This document shows positions 39,057-48,243 of a stretch of 64,000 nucleotides of DNA, in pieces. The notes under the pieces were generated by a model. That model searched no databases. It worked only from the letters and a program-made list of their open reading frames with translations, and had not been told where the DNA came from. Made by a program: the position numbers and the translations under genes. Numbering within the stretch: position 1 is the first letter of the stretch; every line of letters starts with the position of its first letter. Source of the stretch: Amycolatopsis lexingtonensis (GTDB lineage: Bacteria; Actinomycetota; Actinomycetes; Mycobacteriales; Pseudonocardiaceae); the NCBI RefSeq assembly GCF_014873755.1, contig NZ_JADBEG010000001.1, positions 10,485,001 through 10,549,000 of the forward strand, given 5' to 3'.

Positions 39057-39950
39057 TCACCCCGCCGATTCGGACACCTCGGCCGGTGCCTCGGGCGTCT
39101 CCGGTGCCGGGCCTTCGGGCCAGTCCGGCCCCTCGGGCTCCTCGCCGGCGACGCGGTGCCGGCCCGCCCGGTTCGAGCGCAGGATCTTCGCCAACACCAT
39201 GTTGAACGTCAGCGCGATCTCCTGGGCACCGGGGGAGTGCCATTCGTGGATCGGGCTGCACGCGCCCTGGGCCTGCTGCACCGCGAGGCGGTCGGTGATC
39301 GCCGTCGGCATCACCAGCGAACCGAAGTTCTCGCGCAGCTCGGCGATCCGGTACTGGTGCTCGTAGGACCGCACGCGCAGCTTGTTCACCAGCACGCCGA
39401 TCGGGCGCAGCCGGGGGTTGAGGTCCTTGCTGATCTTCTCGATCGCCTCCAGCGCCCGGTGCGCGCCGGCGACGGCGTACATCGTGGGCTCGGTCACGAT
39501 GAGCGCGCTGTCCGCGGCGACCAGCGCCGATTTCGTCAGCCGGCCCAGCGACGGCGGGCAGTCCAGGATCACCAGCTCGTAGGGCAGCTCGCCCAGCGGC
39601 TCGCGGTGCAGCTCGTCGAGCGCGCGGGAGAAGTTCGCGAGCCGCTCGCTGTCGGCCTCGGGGTCGTTGAGCAGCTCCAGGTCTTCGGAGCCGACGAGGA
39701 CGTCGACGTCCTCGCTCCAGACGCTGGGCGCGATCGCGCGTTCGAGCATCTCCCGGGTCGGGGTCTCGAGCACGTCCGCGAGGGTCGCGTCGGTGAACGG
39801 CGGGTCGAGCGAGGTGGTGGCGTTGCCCTGCGGGTCGAGGTCGACCACCAGCGTCCGCGTGCCCCTACGCAAGGCGGCGGACGCGATACCGAGAGCGACC
39901 GTCGTCTTGCCGACGCCTCCCTTGAGGCTGAGTACGGCGACCGTGTGCAC
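39057..39950 (-). CDS. ParA/Soj-like ATPase
   Basis: 297 residues from GTG 39950. A deviant Walker A, SLKGGVGKTTVAL, lies at residues 8-20, followed by VVDLDPQGNATTSL and ILDCPPSLGRLTKSAL, the standard ParA triad. The C-terminal 35 residues are Pro/Glu-rich and probably disordered. No parB partner is adjacent, so it is an orphan positioning ATPase rather than the chromosomal ParA. A resembling protein (Rv3213c) exists in M. tuberculosis. It heads an operon with nei2. Confidence 0.9.
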   Translation of the reverse strand: MHTVAVLSLKGGVGKTTVALGIASAALRRGTRTLVVDLDPQGNATTSLDPPFTDATLADVLETPTREMLERAIAPSVWSEDVDVLVGSEDLELLNDPEADSERLANFSRALDELHREPLGELPYELVILDCPPSLGRLTKSALVAADSALIVTEPTMYAVAGAHRALEAIEKISKDLNPRLRPIGVLVNKLRVRSYEHQYRIAELRENFGSLVMPTAITDRLAVQQAQGACSPIHEWHSPGAQEIALTFNMVLAKILRSNRAGRHRVAGEEPEGPDWPEGPAPETPEAPAEVSESAG

Positions 39951-40056
39951 GACGACCAGCCTACGGGTGCGGGCGAGGCGCGCCGTCGGGCAAGGGCCGT
40001 TCACTCGAAGGGAGGAGCCGGGGAGGCGGGCGGGGGCGGGCACTACCCTGTGCGGC

Positions 40057-40785
40057 ATGAAGACGGAGACCGTGGCCGCCCGGGGTTCGGGCGCCGTCCG
40101 CCGGGTGCTCGAGGCCGAGCTGAAGGCCGCCCGCGCCCGGGGCGTCGAGCACCCCCGCGTCGTCGACGTGGGCGGCGGCAGCGGCGGCTGGGCGGTGCCG
40201 TTCGCGGCGGCGGGCTGCCGGGTGACGGTCGTCGAGCCGAGCCCGAACGCGCTGGCCACGCTGCAGCGGCGCGCCGAGGAAGAGGGCGTCTCCGACCTGA
40301 TCACGGTGATCGCGGACGACTCCGACGCGCTGGGCAGGCACGTCGAGGCCGGCTCGGCCGACCTGGTGCTGGCGCACGGCCTGCTGGAGATCGTCGACGA
40401 CCCGGCGGCGGTGCTGGCGGCGCTGGCCACGGCGGTCGCGCCGGGCGGCGCGGTGTCGGTGCTGGTGGCCAACCGCCACGCGGCGGTCCTGCACCGGGCG
40501 CTGGCCGGCCGCGTCGGCGAGGCCCGGCAGCTGCTCGAGAGCGCGGACGGGGTCGTCGCGGGTGACACGGTGCTGCGCCGGTTCTCCGCGGACGGCCTGC
40601 GCGCCGGGCTCGAGGCGGCCGGCCTGGACGTGACGCTGCTGCAGGGCGACCGGGTGATCTCGGACCTGGTGCCCGGCGACGTTCGCGAGGAGGAACTGGC
40701 GGACTTCGAGCGCGCGGCGGCGGCCACCCCGGCGCTGCGCGAGATCGCGGGCCGCCTGCACGCCGTGGCGCGGCCCCCGGCCTGA
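40057..40785 (+). CDS. Class I SAM-dependent methyltransferase
   Basis: 242 residues. Motif I is VVDVGGGSGGWAVPFA (about residues 36-51), with VVEPSPN as the acidic ribose-binding strand, IADDSDAL as motif II, and ADLVLAHGLLEIVDDP after it. It resembles UbiE/CmoA-type methyltransferases but no substrate motif stands out. The ATG at 40057 follows TACCCT at -10 distance, so the transcript may be leaderless. Divergent from the ParA-like gene. Confidence 0.85.
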   Translation: MKTETVAARGSGAVRRVLEAELKAARARGVEHPRVVDVGGGSGGWAVPFAAAGCRVTVVEPSPNALATLQRRAEEEGVSDLITVIADDSDALGRHVEAGSADLVLAHGLLEIVDDPAAVLAALATAVAPGGAVSVLVANRHAAVLHRALAGRVGEARQLLESADGVVAGDTVLRRFSADGLRAGLEAAGLDVTLLQGDRVISDLVPGDVREEELADFERAAAATPALREIAGRLHAVARPPA

Positions 40786-40833
40786 CCGGCGGGTTCCCGG
40801 AATTGTCGGTGGTGGCCGGTAGCGTCGGCCGGC

Positions 40834-42078
40834 GTGGGGCGAAATGCTGAACTGCCGGGCGGGATGGCCCGGTTCCGCGTCCGGCCGGGAGAGCCGGTGC
40901 CGGACGACGCCGGCTGCGGGCTGCTGCACGTCGACATGGACGCGTTCTTCGTGTCGGTCGAGCTGCGCACCCGCCCCGAGCTGGCGGACAAACCGGTCGT
41001 GGTCTCGGGCGGCGGCCCCCGCGCGGTCGTGGCGGCGGCGAACTACCCGGCGCGCAAGTTCGGCGTCCGGTCGGCGATGCCGTTCTCGACCGCCAAGCGG
41101 CTCTGCCCGCACCTGATCAACATCCCGCCGACCTCGGGCCTCTACGGCGAGGTCTCGCGCGGGGTGATGGGGATCTTCCGCGAGCTGACACCGCTGGTCG
41201 AGCCGCTGAGCCTGGACGAGGCGTTCCTGGACGTCAGCGGGGCGCTGCGCCGCCTGGGCGCTACGCCGGCTTCGCTGGGCGCGCAGATCCGCGCGCGGGT
41301 CGCGGCCGAGCACGGGATCACCTGCTCGGTCGGGGTGGCGAAGGTCAAGTTCGTGGCGAAGCTCGCTTCGGGCATGGCGAAGCCGGACGGCATGGTCGTC
41401 GTCCCCGCGGCGGAGACCCTGGACTTCCTGCACCCGCTGCCGGTCTCGGCCTTGTGGGGCGTCGGCGCCCGGACCGAAGAACACCTGAGGCGTCTCGGCC
41501 TCGACACGATCGCGGACGTGGCGGCGTTTCCCCCGGAGCGCTTGAAGAAGTCCTTGGGAACGGCGGTCGGCGAGCACCTGTACCGGCTGGCGCACGGCGT
41601 CGACGAGCGCTCGGTGGTGGTCGACTCCCCGGAAAAGTCGATCGGCGCCGAGCACACCTTCGACGTCGACCGCCACGACCGCGCCGAGCTGGGCCTGGAG
41701 CTGCTGCGCTTGGCGTCCCGGGTGGGGGCGACGCTGCGGGCGCGGGGCGTCCGCGGGCGGACGGTCTCGATCAAGGTGCGGTTCGCGGATTTCCGGACGA
41801 TCACGCGCGCCCGCACGCTGATGTCGGCGACGGATGTGGCGCGGGAGATCCACGCGGTGGCGGTGGCGCTGCTGGCGGAGCACGCGCCGACGGGCGCGGT
41901 CCGGCTGATCGGGGTCCGGGTGGAGGGGCTGGACACGGGGGAGGTGGGGGAGCAGCTGGTGTTCGACTCACCGGCCCCACGCTGGCGCGACGCGGAGGTG
42001 GCGGCGGACGTGGCGAGGTCGAAGTTCGGGTCGGCGGCCGTGCGGCCGGCGTCGCTGCTGGCGCCGCGGGATCGGTGA
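40834..42078 (+). CDS. dinB: DNA polymerase IV (Y family)
   Basis: 414 residues. Catalytic motifs: HVDMDAFFVSVE, then ARKFGVRSAMPF and LSLDEAFLDVSG with the second carboxylate pair. The little-finger domain runs from about residue 250. The C terminus lacks a clear beta-clamp motif. It performs translesion synthesis. GTG 40834 is used; ATG 40864 is an alternative only 10 residues later. No LexA box was seen in the 48-bp gap to the methyltransferase gene. Confidence 0.93.
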   Translation: MGRNAELPGGMARFRVRPGEPVPDDAGCGLLHVDMDAFFVSVELRTRPELADKPVVVSGGGPRAVVAAANYPARKFGVRSAMPFSTAKRLCPHLINIPPTSGLYGEVSRGVMGIFRELTPLVEPLSLDEAFLDVSGALRRLGATPASLGAQIRARVAAEHGITCSVGVAKVKFVAKLASGMAKPDGMVVVPAAETLDFLHPLPVSALWGVGARTEEHLRRLGLDTIADVAAFPPERLKKSLGTAVGEHLYRLAHGVDERSVVVDSPEKSIGAEHTFDVDRHDRAELGLELLRLASRVGATLRARGVRGRTVSIKVRFADFRTITRARTLMSATDVAREIHAVAVALLAEHAPTGAVRLIGVRVEGLDTGEVGEQLVFDSPAPRWRDAEVAADVARSKFGSAAVRPASLLAPRDR

Positions 42079-42592
42079 GGGTGCTGGTGGAGGAGTCACG
42101 CGGGTGACCGAGTGCGGTTGGCTGTCCGCTGGTCGGCCGGCGGTCTTGGCATCGCGAAGCACGAGGGCCCCGGGCAGCCTGTTCGCTGACGTCCTGCGGC
42201 GGTTGCGCCCGCCCACTTGTCGGCCGTTGATCCGCACCCGGCGTGCGCAGTGCGGCGACTCCCGTCACCCGGTGGCGACCGCATCCCACCCGCCGCGAGA
42301 CGGCCCACCGGACCCCCTCTACCGGGTGTGTACGGAAGGTGATCTTCCGCTCGTCCATCGTCCCCCACATCGCCGCGCAGGCCGTCAACCGGTCACAATG
42401 GGCCACGGTGACCGTCCGCAACGCCCGCCGGGCGGGATTTAGCCCAATTCGATCCCTTCTGGATGCGGGATCGGGTAGTCGTGCGGGCGCGGGCCTCGTA
42501 TCCTGGACAGTGCCACCCCGCCTGGGGTTGGCTGTTGGGTCCAGGACGTTGCGCGGCCCGGCGCCCGCGACAGCTGTGCCGGAGGAGGAAAG
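42079..42592. other. 514-bp intergenic region before DUF3040 gene
   Basis: Several short frames cross this interval on both strands, but none has a ribosome-binding site, family resemblance or consistent codon use. It contains GGTCAC-N11-GTGACC (42391-42413), a small hairpin (42333-42338/42344-42349) and TATCCT at 42499-42504, a likely -10 for the DUF3040 gene. A small RNA or long leader is possible. Confidence 0.4.
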
Positions 42593-42997
42593 ATGCCACT
42601 CTCCGAGCATGAGCAGCGGCTGCTCGATCAAATCGAGCGCGAGCTCTATGCCGAGGACCCCAAGTTCGCATCCACGGTGCGTGGCACCCGGTTGCGTCGC
42701 CCCGCTCGCCGACGGCGTATTCAGGGCATCGCCCTGTTCGTAGTGGGCGTGGCCCTGCTGGTGCTGGGCGTGGTGGTGCCGCAGTTCCGGGTGGCCGACA
42801 TCCCGCTGATCAGCGTGCTCGGGTTCCTCGTGATGTTCTTCGGGGTCATGTTGGCCGTCACATCGATTCGGCACGCCGCCGACGGAGACGGCAAGGGCGG
42901 TGGATCGGGCTCCCGGGGTGGCAAGCAACCAGGGCGTCGCAGTTCCTTCACCCAGCGGATGGAAGAGCGCTTCCGCCAGCGCTTCGAAGAGCAGTAG
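42593..42997 (+). CDS. DUF3040 membrane protein
   Basis: 134 residues. PLSEHEQRLLDQIERELYAEDPKFAS is the diagnostic DUF3040 start; two membrane helices follow (about residues 43-62 and 67-88), then a basic Gly-rich tail (GSGSRGGKQPGRRSS) and a charged C-terminal helix. These proteins are found near the dcw cluster of actinobacteria and their function is unknown. GGAGGAGGAAAG precedes the ATG. Confidence 0.92.
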   Translation: MPLSEHEQRLLDQIERELYAEDPKFASTVRGTRLRRPARRRRIQGIALFVVGVALLVLGVVVPQFRVADIPLISVLGFLVMFFGVMLAVTSIRHAADGDGKGGGSGSRGGKQPGRRSSFTQRMEERFRQRFEEQ

Positions 42998-43013
42998 CGC
43001 CGCAAGACCACGA

Positions 43014-43052
43014 GATCCGCGTCCCGCCACCAGGCAGGACGCGGATCTTCTT
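43014..43052 (+). terminator. Intrinsic terminator after DUF3040 gene
   Basis: Perfect 11-bp stem GATCCGCGTCC (43014-43024) with GGACGCGGATC (43037-43047), followed by TTCTT. It lies 16 bp after the stop codon. Confidence 0.85.
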
Positions 43053-43137
43053 GTGTGCTCTCCGACCTTGCTCGGCGGGTCACCCGCAGCTGTGACAGCG
43101 GGTGACCCCCGATCGGGTGAGCTGGCAACCGCGCCGG

Positions 43138-43292
43138 GGCCCGGCAAAGTCGCGTGGCCAGGCCACCCCGCCGCCGGTGACCCGCTCGCCCCACGTCTTG
43201 AATGACTCATTCAGGTCTTCGGAGGTCCTGAATGAGTCATTCAAGACGCCGGCGCAGCGGTGCGGGGACCGTACCGACCCGACTTTGCCGGG
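43138..43292. repeat. Palindromic extragenic repeat, copy 2 (extended)
   Basis: The core is a perfect 22-bp inverted repeat (43194-43215/43227-43248) with loop TCTTCGGAGGT, the inverse of copy 1. Beyond it the element is itself roughly symmetric: GGCAAAGTCG occurs at about 43143 and, inverted, CGACTTTGCC at about 43279. Copy 1 matches one half of this on each side, so the full element may be about 150 bp. It lies between convergent DUF3040 and transglutaminase genes. Confidence 0.8.
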
Positions 43293-43320
43293 ACCCTGAC
43301 ACTTCAGGTAGCCGGGTCCC

Positions 43321-45816
43321 TCAGTCCCGGTTGCGGAACAGGGACTTCGGGAAGAGCCGTCCCTTCCAGGACAGCGGCGCGTTGCGGTGCAGGCTCCGCC
43401 GCAGGTGGTCGAACGCCGCCGGCAGCCGCGGGTCGCCTTCGCCCTCGCCGCCGTACCAGGACCGCTCCACCACGCCGATGACCGTGCGGAGGCCTTCGCG
43501 CCCCTCGTCGTCCAAGTGGTGCTTCGCGGCCAGCTTCTGGCCGGCCACGCGGACCGTGTCGCTCGGGGGGATAGGGAGCCCGCGGTCGGCGCATTCGGCG
43601 CGCAGCTCGGACCAGGCCGCGTCCGCCGCGCCCGGGCGGTGGCCGACGATCTCCTGCAGCCGCCGCCGCCGGCCGACGTCGCGCGCCGCCGAGGGGCCGA
43701 GCAGGCCCGCCAGCAGTAGCACGACCACCAGGCTGAACCACCAGGCCACCAGCCACGACAGCACACCGAGCACCGCCACCCACAGCGCGGTGGTGATGAG
43801 CGGCATCCAGTTCTTCAGCACCGCGCGGAACCCGGTCAGCGCCGGCACGGTCTCCGGCTCGGCTTCCGGTCGTCTCCGGTAGAGCAGGCCCGCGAGGATC
43901 ACCTGCATCGTCGTCAGCACCGCCAGCGTGAGCAGCACCGCCACCAGCACCCAGGCCCAGCCCGGCGTGCCCGAGTCGGTCTGCTCCGGGCCCTGCGTCG
44001 GCAGGTTCTGCCCGGTGTCGCGCGGGACGCCGGTCGGCGCCGCGCTCGACTGGACCGTGCTCGGCGCCACCTGGGTGTCGTCGGGCTGGTTGCCGCCCTG
44101 CGGGCCGGCCTGCAGGTACGGCGGTGTGATGCCGCGGCCGTCGGACAGCGGGGTCGGGTCGAACGTCACCCAGCCCTTGTCGCCGAAGTACGCCTCCACC
44201 CACGCGTGCGCGTCCTGCGTGCTGATCGACAGGTAGTCGTTGACCTGGACGCCGGGGGTGAAGCCGATCGCCACCCGCGACGGGATGCCCGCCACCCGCA
44301 GCATCACGGCCATCGCCGACGCGAACTGCTCGCAGAAGCCGCGCTTGCCGTTGAGGATGAAGTCCGCCAGCGCGTCCGCGTCGTTGGCCGGCGCGGTCTT
44401 CGTGTCGTAGACGAAGCCGTTCTGCGCCGTGAAGTACCGCCAGATCGCCGACGCGCGGTCGAAGTCGTTCGACGCCCCGGCGATCAGCTGCTCGGTCTTC
44501 GCCCGGACGCGGTCGTCGACCCGGTCGAGTTCGGTGTAGCGCGGGGGCAGGTCGTCGACGCGCGGGGTCACGCGCAGCTCGGCCGCCGTCGGTTCCTTCA
44601 GCGACGCGTATTCGGTGTACGACGGCGGAGTCTCGCTGCGCGTGGTGAACACCGTGCCGCTGACCTGGTCGTAGAGGTAGCCGTTGCCCGAGCCGTCGAT
44701 CACCCGCGGCGCGCCGTACACCGGCAGCCAGTTGTCCCGCCAGCTCGCCGGCTCGACGTCGATCTTCCGCGCGGCGCCGCTGCCGTCGTCGCCCGGCGCG
44801 GGCGGCAGCTGCGGCCCGACCGGGACGCCCTGCTGCGAACGGCCTTCGTCGTGCAGGCCCCAGCCCTTGTTGGGGTAGAAGGTGTCGAGCGTCATCGCCC
44901 GCAGCAGCCGCCGGTCGGTGCCGAGGCCGCGGACCTTGAACAGCTCGCGGTTGGACCCCTGGTCGAGCATCCCGCGCAGCTCGGTGAACGGCTGGATGCC
45001 GAACCCGCCCGAGCCCGCGCCGGCACCGTTCCCGCTGGCCCCGAACGGGATGCGCCCGACCGTGCCGACCCACGTGATCGCGCCGCCGAACAGGCCGAGC
45101 ACGATCGCCGCGCTGACGACCGCGACCGGCGCGGAGAGCACGCCCTGCTTGCCACTGCGGCCCGGCGCTTCCCGGGTCCGCCAGCGCCGGTGCCGGTGGT
45201 TGCCGTCGACCGCCAGCAGGCCGGCGAACGCCGCCCCGCCGAGCAGGAACGTCCACCAGGGCAGCATTTCCTCGCTCAACGCGGCCGGCACCGCGTAGAC
45301 GCAGAGCAGCACGAGCCCGGTCGCGGCCGGCGCCGCGGCGGCCACCGTCAGCGTGTCGACCAGGACGGCGACCAGGCCGATCAGGATCGTCACCAGGCAC
45401 AGGATCGGCTGGCTGCCCTCGACCGGCGGCAGCCCGGTCCGGATCTGTTCGGCGGCCGCCGAAAGCGTCGTGCCGATCTCTTCGAACGCGTCCGGGCCGG
45501 GGATCACCTGCAGGATCCCGTTCGTGGTGAACGCGCCGGTGATCAGGAACAGCAGCACCAGCAGCTGGCCGAGGCCGACCAGGACGGTCGGCACCTGCAG
45601 CGAGCGCAGCGCCAGCCCGGTCGCGCCGATCAGCAGGACCGCGACGAACAGGTAGCCGAACCACGCCAGGCCGGCCACGACGCTCGTCACCGACGTCGCC
45701 GCGCAGAGCGTCGCGATGCCGGCCGCGGCCGGGGCGAGCAGGCTGCTCCGCCAGGCCGACAGCGGGTGCTGGGACGGCGGGCGGTGCGCCGGGCGCGGGG
45801 GTGCGGAAGTGCTCAT
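43321..45816 (-). CDS. Transglutaminase-like membrane protein (DUF3488/TgpA type)
   Basis: 831 residues: N-terminal membrane helices (about residues 25-240, six or more), an extracytoplasmic transglutaminase core with catalytic C495 (RGFCEQFASAM), H537 (DAHAWVEAY) and D553 (FDPTP), a Pro/Gln-rich linker, another pair of membrane helices (about 625-715) and a cytoplasmic DUF4129-like tail. It crosslinks or hydrolyses outside the membrane; the substrate is unknown. The ATG overlaps the DUF58 stop by 4 bp and it ends the moxR-DUF58-transglutaminase operon. Confidence 0.92.
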   Translation of the reverse strand: MSTSAPPRPAHRPPSQHPLSAWRSSLLAPAAAGIATLCAATSVTSVVAGLAWFGYLFVAVLLIGATGLALRSLQVPTVLVGLGQLLVLLFLITGAFTTNGILQVIPGPDAFEEIGTTLSAAAEQIRTGLPPVEGSQPILCLVTILIGLVAVLVDTLTVAAAAPAATGLVLLCVYAVPAALSEEMLPWWTFLLGGAAFAGLLAVDGNHRHRRWRTREAPGRSGKQGVLSAPVAVVSAAIVLGLFGGAITWVGTVGRIPFGASGNGAGAGSGGFGIQPFTELRGMLDQGSNRELFKVRGLGTDRRLLRAMTLDTFYPNKGWGLHDEGRSQQGVPVGPQLPPAPGDDGSGAARKIDVEPASWRDNWLPVYGAPRVIDGSGNGYLYDQVSGTVFTTRSETPPSYTEYASLKEPTAAELRVTPRVDDLPPRYTELDRVDDRVRAKTEQLIAGASNDFDRASAIWRYFTAQNGFVYDTKTAPANDADALADFILNGKRGFCEQFASAMAVMLRVAGIPSRVAIGFTPGVQVNDYLSISTQDAHAWVEAYFGDKGWVTFDPTPLSDGRGITPPYLQAGPQGGNQPDDTQVAPSTVQSSAAPTGVPRDTGQNLPTQGPEQTDSGTPGWAWVLVAVLLTLAVLTTMQVILAGLLYRRRPEAEPETVPALTGFRAVLKNWMPLITTALWVAVLGVLSWLVAWWFSLVVVLLLAGLLGPSAARDVGRRRRLQEIVGHRPGAADAAWSELRAECADRGLPIPPSDTVRVAGQKLAAKHHLDDEGREGLRTVIGVVERSWYGGEGEGDPRLPAAFDHLRRSLHRNAPLSWKGRLFPKSLFRNRD

Positions 45817-47087
45817 CGCTGACCGCCGATCAGGGTGTGGCCGCGGGCGCCGCTGCGGCTGAGCTCGGCCCACACCTGCGGCATCGGCGAGCCCGGCCCG
45901 GCGACCACGACGCCCCAGCCCGACGCGCGCAGCAGCGCGGCCGAGTCCTCGGTGGCGGCCGCGCGCTGCTCGGGCGCGGTCACGCCGGCCGACCACGTGG
46001 GGGTGTCGAGCAGGACGGCGAGGCTGCGGATGCCGCGCGGGCGGTACTGGGTCAGCTGGTGGACGGCTTCGGTGCTGACCGTGCCGAGCACGGCGATCAG
46101 CTCCTGGCCTTCGCCGGGGTCGCCGGCCAGCGTGATGTCCCGCTGGTGGGCGGGCTGCAGCGCGGCCAGCGCGTCGAGCAGGACGTTGTCGTAGTGGTCG
46201 CCGCCTTCGCCCGGGGTGTCGGCGAGGGTGATCCCGTGCTCGCTGACCAGCCGGACGCGGTGCCCGGACCGGCGCAGGTGCAGCGCGGCCGACGCGGTGA
46301 ACGACACCGCCCACTCCAGGCTGGCGGCCGGGCCGCTGCCGTGGTGCGCGGCGGCGCGGTGGTCGAGCAGCACGGTGGTGCCGCCGCGCCACGGCCGTTC
46401 TTCGACGCGCACCATGATCTCGTCGCGGCGCGCGGTCGAGCGCCAGTGCACCTTCCGCAGGTCGTCGCCCTGCCGGTACTGGCGGACGATCACGTCGGCC
46501 TCGCCCTGCCCGGCGTGCAGCCGGACGGTGCCGTCGTCGCCGACGCCGATCCCGGCGCCGCTGGGCAGGCCCCACAGCGGAACCACTCGCGGCACGACGA
46601 CCAGCCGCGAGTGCCCGATCAGCTCGCGCTCGAACTCGCACAGCCCGAAGGGGTCGGTGATGGTCGCGCGCAGCGGCCCGACCTGCTGGATCCCGCGCAG
46701 CACCGGCTGCAGCGGGTAGCGCAGCGAAACCCGGCGGTCGTGCGGGAGCCGCTCGACGACGAACCGCGGCCGCGAACCCAGCGCGTACGGCACGCCGTCC
46801 TCGAGGAGGATCTCGCCGGCCGGCAGCCGTCCGCTGCGCCACAGCTCCAGCTGCACCTCGCCGTTGCCGCCGACCGCGACCCGCTGCGGGTGCAGCGCGC
46901 GGGTGGCGCCGATGCGCAGCCGCGTCGCCGAGATGAACGCGGCGACCAGCAGCGGCAGCGCCACCACGAACACCGCCACGCGCAGCAGGTCGCGCTCGTT
47001 GAGCACGAACGAGCACACCGCGGCCGCGATCCCCGCGGCCAGGAGGCAGCGGCCGCGGGTGGTCAGGCCGGACAGGGCACGCAGCAT
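45813..47087 (-). CDS. DUF58 domain protein
   Basis: 424 residues: two N-terminal membrane helices (about 12-50), a beta-rich segment, then the DUF58 block VRQYRQGDDLRKVHWRSTARRDEIMVR (residues about 210-236), a VWA-related fold. DUF58 proteins act with MoxR ATPases. It follows moxR with a 88-bp gap that contains a double-hairpin repeat, and overlaps the transglutaminase gene. Confidence 0.92.
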   Translation of the reverse strand: MLRALSGLTTRGRCLLAAGIAAAVCSFVLNERDLLRVAVFVVALPLLVAAFISATRLRIGATRALHPQRVAVGGNGEVQLELWRSGRLPAGEILLEDGVPYALGSRPRFVVERLPHDRRVSLRYPLQPVLRGIQQVGPLRATITDPFGLCEFERELIGHSRLVVVPRVVPLWGLPSGAGIGVGDDGTVRLHAGQGEADVIVRQYRQGDDLRKVHWRSTARRDEIMVRVEERPWRGGTTVLLDHRAAAHHGSGPAASLEWAVSFTASAALHLRRSGHRVRLVSEHGITLADTPGEGGDHYDNVLLDALAALQPAHQRDITLAGDPGEGQELIAVLGTVSTEAVHQLTQYRPRGIRSLAVLLDTPTWSAGVTAPEQRAAATEDSAALLRASGWGVVVAGPGSPMPQVWAELSRSGARGHTLIGGQR

Positions 47088-47111
47088 GCCGTTCTCTTCC
47101 CCTTCGCGCCG

Positions 47112-47166
47112 GACAATTTTTCGGGGGTTCGGGTGGCGGAGCCCCCGACCTGGGGCGGAGCCCCAG
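47112..47166 (-). repeat. Double-hairpin repeat, second copy, after moxR
   Basis: Read on the minus strand: CTGGGGC/GCCCCAG (47150-47166), an imperfect second stem around 47130-47147, then CCCCCGAAAAATTGTC ending at 47112. The same parts in the same order occur at 31168-31225 after clgR. It sits 9 bp after the moxR stop and 25 bp before DUF58, so it may reduce readthrough inside the operon. Confidence 0.65.
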
Positions 47167-47175
47167 ATGTCACAG

Positions 47176-48243
47176 CTAGGGCCGGGAGCCCTGCGGCACC
47201 GGCACCCGGTGCAGCACCGCGCGCACGACGTCGGTCGCCGACCGCCGCGCCGCGTGGGCCTCGGTGGTCAGCACCAGGCGGTGCGCCAGGACGGGGACCG
47301 CGACCGTGTGCAGGTCGTCCGGCACGACGTAGTCGCGGCCCGACAGCGCCGCCTGCGCCCGCGCCGCGCGGACGAGGTGCAGCGTCGCCCGCGGGGACGC
47401 ACCGAGCCGGATCTCCGGGACCTGCCGGGTGGCCGCGACGACGTCGACGGCGTACCGGCGGACCTCCGGCGCCATGTGCACGTGGCGGACCGTCTCGATC
47501 AGGCGGTGCACGGTCTCGCCGTCGGACACCGGCTGCAGCTCTTCGAGGGGGTTGTGGCCGGCGTGCTCGTCGACCATCGCGAGCTCGGCCTGCTGGTCGG
47601 GGTAGCCGATGGAGACGCGCGCGGTGAACCGGTCGCGCTGGGCCTCGGGGAGGGCGTAGGTGCCTTCCATCTCGATCGGGTTCTGGGTGGCGATCACCAT
47701 GAACGGCTGCTCGAGGTGGTAGGTCGAGGTGTCGACGGTGACCTGGTGCTCTTCCATGCACTCCAGCAGCGCCGACTGCGTCTTCGGCGAGGCGCGGTTG
47801 ATCTCGTCGCCCACCACGATGTTCGCGAACACCGGGCCGGGGCGGAAGTCGAACTCGCCGGACTGGCGGTTGTAGATGGAGACGCCGGTGACGTCGCTGG
47901 GCAGCAGGTCCGGGGTGAACTGGATGCGGCTGACCGTGCAGTCGATCGACCGGGCGAGCGCCTTGGCCAGCGACGTCTTCCCGACGCCGGGCACGTCTTC
48001 GACCAGGAGGTGGCCCTCGGCTAGCAGGGTGACCAGCGCGATCCGGATGACGTCGGGCTTGCCGACCAGCACGCGTTCCACGTTCGCGGCGATCCGCCGG
48101 GCGGTTTCGTGGAGCTCGTCCAGTGACACTCTGCCGGGGCGGCCGGCGGGGCGGCCGTTGCCCGTGGACTCCGCCGGATAAGGCGGCCGTCCGGATGCCT
48201 GCTCGCCCGATCCGGGCGCCGCAGACTGGATTCTCGACGTCAC
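47176..48243 (-). CDS. MoxR-type AAA ATPase
   Basis: 355 residues. Walker A PGVGKT (85-90), Walker B FANIVVGDEINRA, the MoxR-specific MEEHQVTVDTSTY and ATQNPIEMEGTYALPEAQRDRF (sensor region), then a helical lid. MoxR proteins act as chaperone-like ATPases for VWA/DUF58 partners. The GTG at 48243 follows GGAGGTCGA; longer frames upstream are not supported. Confidence 0.93.
   Translation of the reverse strand: MTSRIQSAAPGSGEQASGRPPYPAESTGNGRPAGRPGRVSLDELHETARRIAANVERVLVGKPDVIRIALVTLLAEGHLLVEDVPGVGKTSLAKALARSIDCTVSRIQFTPDLLPSDVTGVSIYNRQSGEFDFRPGPVFANIVVGDEINRASPKTQSALLECMEEHQVTVDTSTYHLEQPFMVIATQNPIEMEGTYALPEAQRDRFTARVSIGYPDQQAELAMVDEHAGHNPLEELQPVSDGETVHRLIETVRHVHMAPEVRRYAVDVVAATRQVPEIRLGASPRATLHLVRAARAQAALSGRDYVVPDDLHTVAVPVLAHRLVLTTEAHAARRSATDVVRAVLHRVPVPQGSRP

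Noticed and set aside
40786..40833. LexA/SOS box upstream of dinB
   Set aside because: No GAAC-N4-GTTC-like or related palindrome is present.
42079..42592. Small protein genes in the gap before the DUF3040 gene
   Set aside because: Frames on both strands are Arg/Pro/Gly-rich mirror products of GC-rich DNA without start signals.
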